Shown here one piece after another: positions 1-9,721 of a stretch of 64,000 nucleotides of DNA (its first letter is position 1; every line of letters starts with the position of its first letter). The position numbers were made by a program, and so were the translations under genes. Under the pieces are notes generated by a model. That model made no database searches, was not told the origin of the DNA, and saw only the letters and a list, made by a program, of their open reading frames with translations. Origin of the DNA: Pelobates cultripes (lineage: Eukaryota > Chordata > Amphibia > Anura > Pelobatidae); NCBI GenBank assembly GCA_933207985.1, contig OW240913.1:275139583-275203582 (forward strand). The letters run 5' to 3'.

Positions 1-912
1 GTTTTCCGGCCTTTGAGGACATGACAAACGAAAATGTCTCCTTTTACCACAGTACATACACAATCCCTCTCTATTTTGGTGCTCTGCCTCAGACAATCTC
101 AGGCCCAACTGCATGGGTTCTGAGATAGCCATATAATCTGAGGGGAAGGAGGGAGCTAGTCTGAGAGACAGTCTTCTAGGTCATTCTCTGGTATTCTGCC
201 TGTGTCTAAGCCTCTCATCAATATGACCAAGGTTAGTGATAAGTTCTTCCAAAGTCTCTGGCAAATCCCAAACACCTCATCTAATAGGGTATCGGATAAT
301 CTGCTGAGGAACACATCAACAAATGCACAGTTATTCCAGTGTATCTCTGCTGCTAGGGAATGAAATTCTAGGGCATAATCCATGAGGGAGCAGTTACCCT
401 GTTTTAATTTAGCAGAGACATGGCAGCATTGGCTTTCCTACCAGGTGGTTTAACACTCTCCTGAAAGACGCTATAAATTGAGCGTAGTCATACACTAAGG
501 CACTATTATTTTCCCACAGTGGATTTGCCCAAACAAGGGCCCTATCGGTAAGCAATGTGATTATGAAGCCTATTATTGCTCTATCGGTTGGGTCAGCTCT
601 AGAGCTAAGCTCAAACAAGATGCTGACCTGATTCAAAAACACTCTACATTTAGACGGGTCCCCGCTATAGCATAAGGGATGGGTAGGATTATTGTAACTG
701 CTGTTGGTGGAGGATTCCACACCAGCAGGCACAGGACTTAGAGACTGGGATTGTCCCTCAGCTGATGTGGTTATCAGGGTTTGAAAGGCCTGTGCGAATT
801 TATCCATACAGTGATCTAGACCACCAAGCCTGGCGTCATAACCCATTACCTGGGGATTAACACCTACAGGGTCCATTGGCCCCGTTTGTAATGTAAAGTT
901 ATAACCCAACAA
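1..912 (-). pseudogene. Ty3/gypsy gag fragment, copy 1, broken
   Basis: Remnant of a retrotransposon gag gene read on the minus strand. The N-terminal part (409-912) contains a start reading MDPVG at about residue 13 and a stretch ending DRALVWANPLWE, typical of the retrotransposon gag/capsid fold. The reading frame then shifts and continues in 156-383 with residues such as FLSRLSDTLLDEV. At the window edge a CCHC zinc knuckle is readable (CMYCGKRRHFRLSC, C-x2-C-x4-H-x4-C). The same blocks are intact in the copy at 2606-3517, so the homology is clear. At least one frameshift disrupts it, so it is a pseudogene. No pol sequence is present here; it may lie left of the window. Confidence 0.82.
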
Positions 913-1057
913 GCAGAATGAAAATCCACCAAAAGAAATAAAGGCAGATAAATAGGTCCCTAAACCAGTCCTTAGAATTGAAGGATAGATAGAATAAAAT
1001 ACAAGGAACGTCAGTACAAGCCAAGGTCAAGTGAAGCCATAAATACACAATAGACAT

Positions 1058-1300
1058 GTGCAATTTGTTTCATTCCGAATGCAAATTCGGACGGATTTCG
1101 CAAATTCGGATATTCGGATGCTTCCAAATGTCCGAAGTGCTGAATTTTGGAATGCCGAGCTGAACCGAACCGAATTGCTGAAGTTCCAAATTGCCGAATT
1201 TCGGAAGTGCCAAATTTCTAAATGCCGAACCGAATTGCCAAAGTGCTGAATCTCCGAATTTCGAAAGTGCCGAAGTGCTTCGGATTTCTGAAAAGTGGCA
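1058..1300. repeat. CCGAATT/CCGAAGTGC minisatellite
   Basis: Irregular tandem array of short units of about 8-18 bp built on CCGAATT, CCGAAGTGC and TTCGGA. It is open in several frames, so the ORFs here are repeat artefacts. It directly abuts the hammerhead-like tandem motif at 1313-1400. Confidence 0.7.
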
Positions 1301-1312
1301 AAACAGGAGAGG

Positions 1313-1400
1313 TTTTGATAAAGCCTATCCAAGGAGGAACGCGTTAAGTGTATTATTTTACACTTTTGATAACGCTATCAAAGGAGAAACGCGTTAAGTA
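1313..1400 (+). repeat. 50-bp tandem dimer with hammerhead-like core
   Basis: Two diverged copies of a 50-51-bp unit. Each runs from TTTTGATAA, through a short CCTATCC- or CTATCAAAGG-type stretch, to G(G/A)AACGCGTTAAGT. The GAAACGCGTT block and upstream TGATA resemble the conserved core of type I hammerhead ribozymes (CUGANGA...GAAA...UH) found in Penelope-like elements. AAGTGT after copy 1 can pair with ACACTT before copy 2, as in dimeric hammerheads. Core positions are degenerate, so ribozyme activity is not claimed. Confidence 0.35.
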
Positions 1401-1475
1401 TATTGTTTATAACTTTTTTTATCACTATTTTATTTTATTATATATTGTATTACTTTTATTATTTTTTAACATTAA

Positions 1476-2600
1476 CCCCTTAACGCCGTTACGGCATTCT
1501 ATGCCGTCGCAGCTTTAAAAGGCTTTAAAGCCATTGCGGCGGCATAGAACGCCGTAATGGCTTAAGCCCCCAGGAGGTCCGGCATACTTACCTCCGCCAC
1601 GATCCTCTTCTGGAGGGCTGCCTGACAGCCCAGGCAGCCCTCCTCCGGCAAGTGAGGCCCTCGGGGGCCATGTGATCGTTCTCAAAGAGCGATCACATGG
1701 CCCCCTATAGCTGGCTGTGGATCTGCCAGCAGTGGGGCTGTCTGAAATATCAGACAGTCCCCCTGCTGGTAAGTAGTGTAAAAAAAAAAAATTAGACAAG
1801 TTTAAAATTAAATTAAAAGTATTTTTATATGTATAATATATGTATATATATTATATATATAATATATATACATATTATATATATGTAACGTCATACATAG
1901 TGTATTTTAATATTAATATAAGAATATATATTAATATTAAAATACACTTAGAATGACGTTACATATACATAATATGTATATATATTATATATATATAATA
2001 GATATATACACATATAATATATATATACGTATAATTACAATAATAAATTAATAAAATAATAAAATAAATAAATAAAATATTGAAACAAAATGTAATATAA
2101 ATTATATATTCATATGAAATTTCATTCTAACTGTATTTTGTTATTAATATATATATATATATATATTGGTAACAAAATACACTTAGAATGACATTCTATA
2201 TATATCTATCTATATATAAAATACAAATAACTGCAAATATATATATATAGATAAATACATATAACTACATAAAAGATTACATTAGTATACACGTAGAATT
2301 TAAATACCTATAAATGCATATATATTAAAATTCTACGTGTATATTTAAATAATCTTTTAACATAATTATGTGATTTTATTAATAAAAATTTGACTGACAT
2401 GCCTGACAACACAGGGAGAAAGTGCAGAGAATTTAATTTGCAAGCACTATATTTGACCCTGTAACTCTCCAAGACACCATAAAACCTGTACATAGGGGGT
2501 ACTGTTTTACTCGGGAGACTTCGCTGAACTCAAATATTAGTGTTTCAAACTGGTAAATTGTATTACAACGATGATATTTTTATATTTTTAGATTTTTATA
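1476..2600 (-). mobile_element. TTAA-type (piggyBac-like) non-autonomous element, truncated
   Basis: The left edge is TTAA (1472-1475) followed by CCCCTTAA and a strong hairpin: GCCGTTACGGCATTCTATGC near 1484 pairs with GCATAGAACGCCGTAATGG near 1542. A GC-rich block with a second stem (gatcacatggcccc-type inverted repeats, 1660-1705) and an AGCAGTGGGGCTGTCTGA module follow. An AT-rich satellite-like core (1800-2350) comes next, then a module with CCATAAAACCTGTACAT near 2477. The same modules recur in the elements at 23689 and 28183, in the opposite orientation. No second TTAA end is seen; the copy stops near 2600 beside gag copy 2. No transposase is present. Confidence 0.6.
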
Positions 2601-2605
2601 AGGTC

Positions 2606-3517
2606 TTAGGTGCGAGAGTTTTCCGGAAGCAAAGGGCATTCCTTTACCATATGATCTCGCCTACCACAGTATAGGCAGAGTCCGTTCCTTCTTCTAAGTA
2701 GTTTTTCAGTATCTGAGAGTTTGGCAACCCCTAATTGCATGGGTTCCTCCTTGGATACTTTAACACTCTCAGGTTTATCAACTCTGGGGTTAGTAGGTGT
2801 GACTACACGTCTATTCCTGTTCTTGGTATAGAGCCTGTCACGAATTCTATTATCTATATCAATGAGGTAGTCAATAAGGTCCTCTAATGGAATAGGAAGC
2901 TCCCTTGCCGCTACCTCATCTAATATAGTGTCAGATAAACCTTCCATGAACGCAGTAGTTAACCCATTATTGGTCCAATCTACCTGTGAAGCAAGGGTAC
3001 GAAACTGAATAGCATAATCAGCCACAGACCTAGACCCCTGTTTAATTCTCATTAATGCTCTTGCGGCATTCTTTGACCTTTTTGTTGTGTCAAAAGTTCT
3101 ACGAAAAGCCGTAAGAAAGCTATTGAAATTATGCACCATAGGTCCATTGGCCTCCCAAATAGGATTTGCCCACTCAAGTGCTTTGTCAGTAAGTTGATGC
3201 ATCAAAAACCCCACTTTAGACCTATCAGTGGGAAAGGAATGAGGATACATCTCAAGGTGGAATTCTATTTGATTAATAAAACCTCTGCATGTCTTGGCTT
3301 CCCCTCCATACCTAGGAGGAGGTGTTAAATGGGGCGAAGTATTGGGTGAATTGGATACTTCGGGAGGATGGGGTGTAGGAGGGTTAGGTGCGGTTGCAGG
3401 AATAGTTCTAGACAAGAGCGTCTGGAGAGCCTGTGCTATCTGATCCATACGATGATCCTGTTCTACAAACCTTGCCTCGTGAGAAGCCATTTGCTGAGCC
3501 AAATCTGCGGGGTCCAT
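2606..3517 (-). CDS. Ty3/gypsy gag polyprotein, copy 2 (intact ORF)
   Basis: A 303-codon gag ORF starting MDPADLAQQ, the N-terminus style of sushi-like/chromovirus gag proteins of vertebrates. The central part (about residues 85-190) is the retrotransposon gag domain, with DKALEWANPIWE and later GLSDTILDEV. The C-terminus carries one zinc knuckle at about residues 281-294 (CLYCGRRDHMVKEC, C-x2-C-x4-H-x4-C). It would form the virus-like particle and bind the element RNA. The ORF ends SRT-stop just where the neighbouring TTAA-type element begins, so pol has been lost or displaced. It shares the conserved gag blocks with copy 1. Confidence 0.88.
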   Translation of the reverse strand: MDPADLAQQMASHEARFVEQDHRMDQIAQALQTLLSRTIPATAPNPPTPHPPEVSNSPNTSPHLTPPPRYGGEAKTCRGFINQIEFHLEMYPHSFPTDRSKVGFLMHQLTDKALEWANPIWEANGPMVHNFNSFLTAFRRTFDTTKRSKNAARALMRIKQGSRSVADYAIQFRTLASQVDWTNNGLTTAFMEGLSDTILDEVAARELPIPLEDLIDYLIDIDNRIRDRLYTKNRNRRVVTPTNPRVDKPESVKVSKEEPMQLGVAKLSDTEKLLRRRNGLCLYCGRRDHMVKECPLLPENSRT

Positions 3518-3530
3518 GGCCCTATCGTAA

Positions 3531-4156
3531 TGTAACGAGAATATACCCCAACATGCAGGATTCGGCTAAACAGAAGACAACACAGAGGAGAGATACGTCT
3601 ACCGGACCTTAGAATGGCCGGACTCGACGTATATGAGAGGAGGCAGAGTCAGGGACGATCCGAAGTCAAGAGACAGCGTAAACTAGGACAAGCCGGGGTC
3701 TGGTACACAGTAAACAGCAAGCCGACAACCAGAACAGATAAGGATAAAGAGAAAACGTAGTCAGAAACAAAGCCAAAGTCAAAACAGAGAAACACAACTG
3801 AACACAACATGCGCTAAAGGGAACTGATACAGAAACCACGATAGGGCAGGGAGTAAAGGGAGAGGTAAGTATATATAGCTTCTAAACTAATGTGATTGGC
3901 TCCTGTCATATCCACACCCCCAAAAGGTAAGTGTATGGGGAGTGTGGCATGACAGGGGCCAATGGGAGCCTTTTAACAATTTAGGCTCCCACTGTCTCTT
4001 TAAGAGCGCGCCCGAGACTCGCGGCGCGCTCTTAGATTCAGGCGGGACACGTGACCGCTTCTCGCGGTCACTGCCCGCCTTCCTGTTGAAGCCGTCGGAT
4101 GAGCCGCGCGCGGTCCTGCTGCTGCACGGCCCCTGGATAAGGTGAGTGACGCTACA
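3531..4156 (-). repeat. Putative 5' LTR of gypsy copy 2
   Basis: Upstream of gag on the minus strand, a block starts TGTAGCGTCACTC (at 4156) and ends TCTCGTTACA (at 3531), giving TG...CA ends. The gag start follows after TTACGATAGGGCC, a spacing that suits a primer-binding site. Copy 1 has a matching TTTACA-TTACAAACGGGGCC junction, which supports the LTR edge. A TATATATA box lies near 3870. The other LTR is not in the window, so the boundary is inferred. Confidence 0.5.
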
Positions 4157-4210
4157 GATTGGAGCCGCTACAAGTGGATTGGTAATGGAATTGATGTGTT
4201 GTAAAACCCG

Positions 4211-5573
4211 TCAGCGTAGTTGATGGTATGTTTTGCCAATGTATTGTAACCTGCATTCACAAGTTATGATGTAAATGACATTTGTAGAGCTACAATTGAC
4301 AAAGGCATTAATAGATATCTCTTTGGATGTTCTTTTATTAAGGACTGTTTTTGTAGGTAAGATGAAATTGCAAGCCTTGCAATGGCCGCATTTATAGAGG
4401 CGTTTGGTTGTTTGAAGCCAAGTAGGTGCAGTTTCTATGTGTTTCAAATGACTATGTGTAAGGAAGTCCCCAAGGTTACTTGATCGTCGACATGTCATAG
4501 AGGATTGGTTGACAATGGTGTTACTAAGACATGTGTCATATTGCAATACCGGCCAGTTTCTGTTGAGTATTTTTTGTGCGGTGTCCCAATGTTTGTCATA
4601 TGTACCTATGAACCTGGTTATGCCAGGGGATGCAGAGGGTACTCTAGGTGGTCTGTGCAGACTCTTTGATCTGTCCACAGCTTTTGTTCTCTGATTTTTT
4701 TTTCAAAATTCTATTTGGATAGCCCAGGGATTTAAATATGATCCTGAGTTCCCTAGCTTCCGTTTCATAGTCATCCTGGTTAGAGCAATTTCTCTTTGCT
4801 CTAAGATATTGGCCGAATGGTATGTTGGCTTTAAGGTGATGTGGGTGGAAACTCTGCCAATGTAGCAAACTATTTGTTGCCGTAGGTTTCCTAAACAGAG
4901 ATGTGCTGATCTCCCCATTTTCAAGTATATTTATATTCAGGTCCAGGAAGACCAATTGTCTCTTATCAATTACATGAGTGAGTTGGAGATTGATTACATT
5001 TTGATTAAGTATGTCCACCATTTCCTCAAACTGTGGAAAGGAGCCTAGCCAAAACATTAGAATATCATCTATATACCGATACCATTTGTATATAGATGAA
5101 GTAAAATTAGCATTAGAGATAGTAAATACTGTGGTTTCCTCCCACCATCCCAAAAATAAATTAGCGTAGCTGGGTGCACCAGACGATCCGATGGCTGTGC
5201 CTCTTAGCTGCAAGTAATACTTCCCATTAAAAGTGAAGTAGTTGTGCATTAGCACAAATCGGAGCAAAGTCAATATAAAACCTTGTTCATGTTCATTAAA
5301 TGTCTCAGATTTTCCCAGGAAGTAGGCAACCCACGCTAACCCTTTGTCGTGTGGAATATTATTGTATAGTGCCACTAAATCTAGGGATGTATATGGAGGC
5401 ACTATTAGGTTTTCCAGGGTTAAAAGGGTCTGTTTCGTGTCCCGTATATGGGAGCTAAGACCCTGTACCAAAGGTTTTAGAGGTTTGTCCAGGAACTTGC
5501 TAGCTCTTTCAGTCAAACCATGATTTCCAGAAATAATTGGTCTCCCTGAAGGTTTGCACATATCCTCGTGCAC
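4211..5573 (-). pseudogene. Penelope-like element: reverse transcriptase and GIY-YIG endonuclease part
   Basis: C-terminal two thirds of a Penelope-like retroelement protein. The first ORF (4644-5573) has PSGRPIISG, TSLDLVALYNNIPHDKG, RGTAIGSSGAPSYANLFLG and the catalytic YRYIDDIL motif of this RT class. After a frameshift near 4660-4690 the second ORF (4211-4678) contains CGHCKACNF and a GIY-YIG core (VIYIITC followed by YIGKT). This combination of RT followed by GIY-YIG defines most Penelope-like elements. The protein ends abruptly after YIGKT, so the endonuclease is truncated at about 4211. The upstream part of the protein lies at 6983-8217, beyond the hAT insertion. Confidence 0.9.
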
Positions 5574-5670
5574 CTTGGGGAGACAATAAAAAGTGGCTAC
5601 AGTAATGTTAGACTGAGAGACAATGTACCTTTACTCGTATTGTATAATCACTTTGTCAGTTACAGCTGTT

Positions 5671-5678
5671 TGTGCAAG
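5671..5678. repeat. Left 8-bp target duplication of hAT insert (tgtgcaag)
   Basis: tgtgcaag immediately before CAGGGCCGG; the identical octamer is at 6975-6982. Exact 8-bp duplications are the signature of hAT insertion. Confidence 0.85.
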
Positions 5679-6974
5679 CAGGGCCGGCGCTTCCTATAAG
5701 GCGAACTAGGCAGCCGCCTAGGGCGCCATATAGGAGGGGGCACCCTGCGCCCCCATCGCCTGCCCTTTAAATTCTGCAGCCGCCTGAGCGCTCTATAGAG
5801 AGCGCTCTGGCGGCTGCCGCAGTGCCTCACCTCCCCTGCGGGGTCAGTCTCCATGCAAAACATGCATAAAATTTTCCATTCCTCCTAAGGAATGGAAGGG
5901 AGAGCTCTATAGGACAGGGGGACAGGGAGCTCTTTCACACCACACACGCACACACACACAATGCATCCCTATACACACAGAAACACAACATGCTTCCCTT
6001 ACACACAGAGAAACACACAATGCAACCCTTACACATAAAGACAATGCATCCTTTGCACATATACACAGAACACACACAATGCATCCCTTACACACACATG
6101 CAAACACACACTGTTTCTCTTACACACACACACAGAAACACAATGCATCTCTTACACACACTCAACACACCCCTTACAGACACACACACTGCATCCCTTA
6201 CATACACAGAAACATACTTTTCATCCCTTATGCATACAAACACAGATTCACACAATGCATCCCTAACACACAACAAGAAACACACAATACATCCCTTATA
6301 CACAAACACTCACTGCTTTCTATCCCTTACACAAACAACACTGCATCACCTACACAAACTGGTATCCCTATACACTACATTCCGTAAGCACACACATTAG
6401 ATCCTCTACAGTAACACATAACACATAACACATCCCCTACACACTCTACTCCCTGTGAGTTCATGGGTGGAACATGTAGGTGGCCTTATGGGTGGGCTTT
6501 ATGGGCATACTCACCGTCAGGCCCTGGGGCCCAGACCTTGAGCTATGTAAGAGGCCCCCAAAAATGGAGCTGCTTCCCGTTCTCCCAGAACATTGAATTT
6601 TGTGACCACAGTTGCAAACAGCCTCCAGAGATCCTGTTCTACACCAGACCAGTGGAGCCAGACTGCAGCCAGAGCCCATCACCATCCTCATCTGATTGTA
6701 AGTAGGCAATCTAGCATATTATTAGTGACACTAATCTCTAATTTACCTCACATTAAATGGACACTATAGTCCCCAGAACCACTGCAGCTTAATAAAGTTG
6801 TTCTGGTGTCTATAGTTTGTCCCTGCAGGCTTTTTAATGTAAACACATACTGTGTGCAGCACTGGCATTAGTTCATATGGGTGGGGCATTGCGATGTTCC
6901 GGAGGGGAAGGGGGGGGAGGGGGTGGCAAATCTTTCTTTTGCCTAGGGCGGCAAAAATCCTTGCACCGGCCCTG
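5679..6974. mobile_element. hAT-like non-autonomous element inside the Penelope-like element
   Basis: A 1296-bp element with ends CAGGGCCGGCGC and GCACCGGCCCTG (inverted, one mismatch), flanked by exact 8-bp duplications tgtgcaag at 5671-5678 and 6975-6982. Removing it brings the two parts of the Penelope-like coding region together. No transposase is readable. The interior holds a CA-rich minisatellite (5940-6440) and a small hairpin MITE-like sequence (about 6750-6830, gacactatag...ctatag). The terminal motifs CCGCCTAGGGCG and CCGCCCTAGGC lie just inside each end. Confidence 0.85.
5940..6440. repeat. Minisatellite, acacacaatgcatccctt-type units
   Basis: Tandem array with units of roughly 20-35 bp containing ACACACAATGCATCCCTTA. 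It lies wholly inside the hAT-like element and produces spurious Cys/Val- or His/Thr-rich ORFs in both strands. Confidence 0.85.
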
Positions 6975-6982
6975 TGTGCAAG
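6975..6982. repeat. Right 8-bp target duplication of hAT insert (tgtgcaag)
   Basis: The octamer tgtgcaag directly follows the ...CCGGCCCTG end and is identical to 5671-5678. Confidence 0.85.
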
Positions 6983-8217
6983 TAGTTGCAATTCCTTAAG
7001 ATACCCAGTAGTAGGGTCTTCTTTTAATGTTTGGTACACAGTTTGGTCAGATAGATGTATCATACACGTCAATATATTGTTCTCTTTGCATGAGAACAAT
7101 ATTTTCCCCTTTGTCTGAGGATTTTATTATAACATCAGTTTGTTGTTGTAATTCTTGTAGAGCTAATCTCTCCTCATAGTTCAAATTTGATGTTTGGGAT
7201 TGTCGATTAGTTTGACTTTCTAGTTCGTTGGTACATATCTGAACAAACAGGTCAATACAGGGAAATTCTTTTAGGTTGGGAGTAAACCAAGAGATTGGTT
7301 TGAAATCTGTAAGGGATTCATTAGGTTCCTGTTTAGAGGATAAGTCTGTCAGGAGCCTAAAGATTTCATTGTCTTCAGGGGAAAGACCCAATTCTTTAAA
7401 ATTTTTGAGATTTCTTTCTTCATGAAACGCATGGAGGGCCAGTTTACGGCCAAACAAATTGACATCTTTTGTCCAGTTAAACATGTTCTTAGGAGGTGTT
7501 GGTACAAATGATAAACCCTTCAAGAGAAGTGACAAATGTCTAGGTTTTAAAACAAAGTTTGATAAATTTATGATTTTGTTTTTATCAGTTGGAGTATCTA
7601 TTGATAACTGGGCTTGTGCATCTTGTATCCCCACTTTTTTCTGTCCCTTAGTTGTTCCCTTTGTGGTCGTGGCCAGTCCTGATCTAAAAAAGCCAAAAAG
7701 GACTGAGGAAGACCAGAGGGAGCTTCATGTACAGAGGAAGGGTCAATGTTGGAAGAGATGGAGGAATCTAAAAAATAGATATTTCTATCAGTATTCCTCA
7801 AGATTCCTCTGGGCTGAGCTGTGGGAACTGTTTGTATATGTCTACCTGGTGGCTTTCTGTTATACCGAGGTCTGATTTCAGAATCAGACCATTCTGTTTT
7901 GTCTGATGAGGAAAAGCCTTTTTTCCCCATTCTAATATTTCTAGATCTCCGTTTATTTTTGAAGATGTTACCCTCCTGAAAATCCCTGATATCCCTTTGG
8001 AATTTATAATGTTTTTTTGTCTTATATTTTTCTTAAAATGCTCCACGTTTTTTTGTAGTTTCACCTCCATAGCCACTAGTGACGGCTGTCGGAATTGATG
8101 TAGTAGTAGTCCCTGCTTTATCCCTACTTTGTCTAATGTTTTTCGTTTGAAATAGATTAAAAATGAAAATAAGAAAGACAGAGTAGGAAAGAGGTTAGGA
8201 TGGTGGGACAGTGCCAC
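6983..8217 (-). pseudogene. Penelope-like element: N-terminal part, frameshifted
   Basis: Upstream portion of the protein whose RT lies at 4644-5573. ORF 7047-7634 carries blocks expected before the RT core of Penelope-like elements: LLLKGLSFVPTPP, FGRKLALHAFH, and LQELQQQTDVIIKSSDKGEN. Then, in a shifted frame at 6983-7060, come SDQTVYQTLKEDPTTGYL residues. ORFs 7598-7930 and 7798-8217 continue the basic, low-complexity N-terminus in other frames. At least three frame changes make it non-functional. The 8217-8330 flank may be the element 5' untranslated region. Confidence 0.8.
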
Positions 8218-8458
8218 TTTAAACAGTTTGACTCCTCATGGCACTATATTGTGTGGTTGTGATGCTTGAAGCGTTCCTTTAAATTTGGTTTGGTTTGGAG
8301 AGTGCCTTGTTTTATAAGTAAAACATGTGCTGCATTATAAAAAATACAATATATTTATTTTCTTATTGCACATATGCTTATTTCCACATGGCAAACATTT
8401 GTTTATATATTTGCTTTTTATTCATGCATATGTTATATTTTACAATATATTTTATTTT

Positions 8459-8550
8459 ATATTTGGATCAACAGCAAAAACAAATGTGAGGAAGGCTGAA
8501 CTTGATGGACGCAAGTCTCTTTTCAGCTTTTTAACTATTTAACTATGTAC
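8459..8550 (+). mobile_element. CR1-like LINE 3' tail fragment
   Basis: Contains ggatcaacagcaaaaacaaa followed by tgaggaaggctgaacttgat and caagtctcttttcagc. The same sequence, inverted, forms the 3' end of the LINE fragment at 47036-47650, which has RT C-terminal coding sequence. It is therefore a strongly 5'-truncated copy of that family. Confidence 0.7.
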
Positions 8551-8661
8551 TATGCAACTACACATTTAATCCATATTATTTTTCATGGAATAATGACAAT
8601 TGATAGTACCCAGTAAAATGTATAAATAACCAAAAATTGAAATTGGATTGGCCTTTGTATG

Positions 8662-8666
8662 TATAC
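8662..8666. repeat. 5-bp target duplication (tatac), left
   Basis: tatac directly before the TGTCACAG end of the LTR-like block; repeated at 9322-9326. Confidence 0.55.
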
Positions 8667-9321
8667 TGTCACAGTCGATGATGGCACTCATCTGTTCAGA
8701 GGTGCCCGTGACACCCTGGAGGTCAGTCTGCTGCAGTCATAGTGCCTGTGACTGCTGCACACCCAGTCAGCATCCTCTGATCCTCGATTCGTGGTTGTGG
8801 AACTCGCAGTGATTCCAAGATGGCGTTCTAAGATGGCGGCCGCTGCATAAGAAGTCTGGTCTGCAGGAGGCATGGCTGAGGAGCCGAGGCAGGACGATGA
8901 TGTATCAAGATGGGGCTGAGTCCCACAGTAAGTCATATTGACCTCAGGTAACCTCTACCACATGTGAGATCAGGTTATGTGAACTTGCCACTTCTTTATA
9001 AGGAGAGCACACGTTTCAGTCAGTGTTTAGTTGTTTTGTTGGCTGCCTCAGAAGGCAAAGCCTTTGTTTCCCTGTGTTTCCTGTCCTTGCTGGTTTCTTG
9101 ACTTTGTCTGCTCTCTGATTTTTTTCTTATTGCCCTAACCTTTAGACCGTCTGACTTGGAATTCTGCCTGACCCTTTTTCGGATGCTTATGCCTTGAATT
9201 TTCTTTTGTTTTATTAAAGCCCCCGTGCCCTCACCGACCATACAGAATCCTGTTCTCAACTTTAGGATCTGTTACTGGACCTGAGTTCCAGAACCAAAAA
9301 CAACCCCAGAGCATTGTTTCA
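8667..9321 (+). repeat. Solo LTR, 655 bp
   Basis: Starts TGTCACAG and ends GTTTCA (TG...CA), flanked by tatac at 8662-8666 and 9322-9326. It has promoter-like ctttataagg near 8994 and a polyadenylation-like attaaa near 9213, in the order expected of U3-R-U5. No gag or pol is adjacent, so it is probably a solo LTR left by LTR-LTR recombination. The duplication is only 5 bp and one boundary was located by looking for it, so chance agreement is possible. Confidence 0.6.
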
Positions 9322-9389
9322 TATACACCATGCTACAGTGGACCATGTTTGAGTGGAACATGCAACAGTTTATATTCTAGATTTATGTA

Positions 9390-9720
9390 AAGCATGGGTC
9401 GTCAACCTGGTCCCTACCGTCCACTAGTGGGCGTTTCAGGATTCCAGGTCGGCGGTAGGGATTCCGGCGCCTAAATCCTCTTTTTGAGAGGATTTCTCCT
9501 TTTGGGCGGCCGGGCGCAAGCGACTCTGCGGGCGCAAGTTTGCAGTGACCGGCTGCCTCCTGCCAGGCCACCTTCTGGAACCCCCCGGCTTGGTGTGCGG
9601 CAGTGGTAAGATCAGACGCGGCGAGGGAGTTCTAACCTCTCTGCTCTGCTCCCTCGCGCGATGTTTGCTGATACCGTGAATAAAACAAAATTAGTTAGGG
9701 ATGAAACATTTCTGATGGGG
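9390..9720. mobile_element. hAT-type non-autonomous fragment, ends unclear
   Basis: GGGTCGTCAACCTGGTCCC and the following CACTAGTGGGCGTTTCAGGA resemble the terminal part of a widespread vertebrate hAT-derived repeat. GC-rich sequence follows to about 9660. A matching inverted right end and target duplication were not found, so this is a fragment call. Confidence 0.4.
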
Positions 9721-9721
9721 T

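Noticed and set aside
1058..1332. ORFs rich in FRNSAI / NAEFRKC repeats
   Set aside because: Translation of the CCGAATT minisatellite in several frames.
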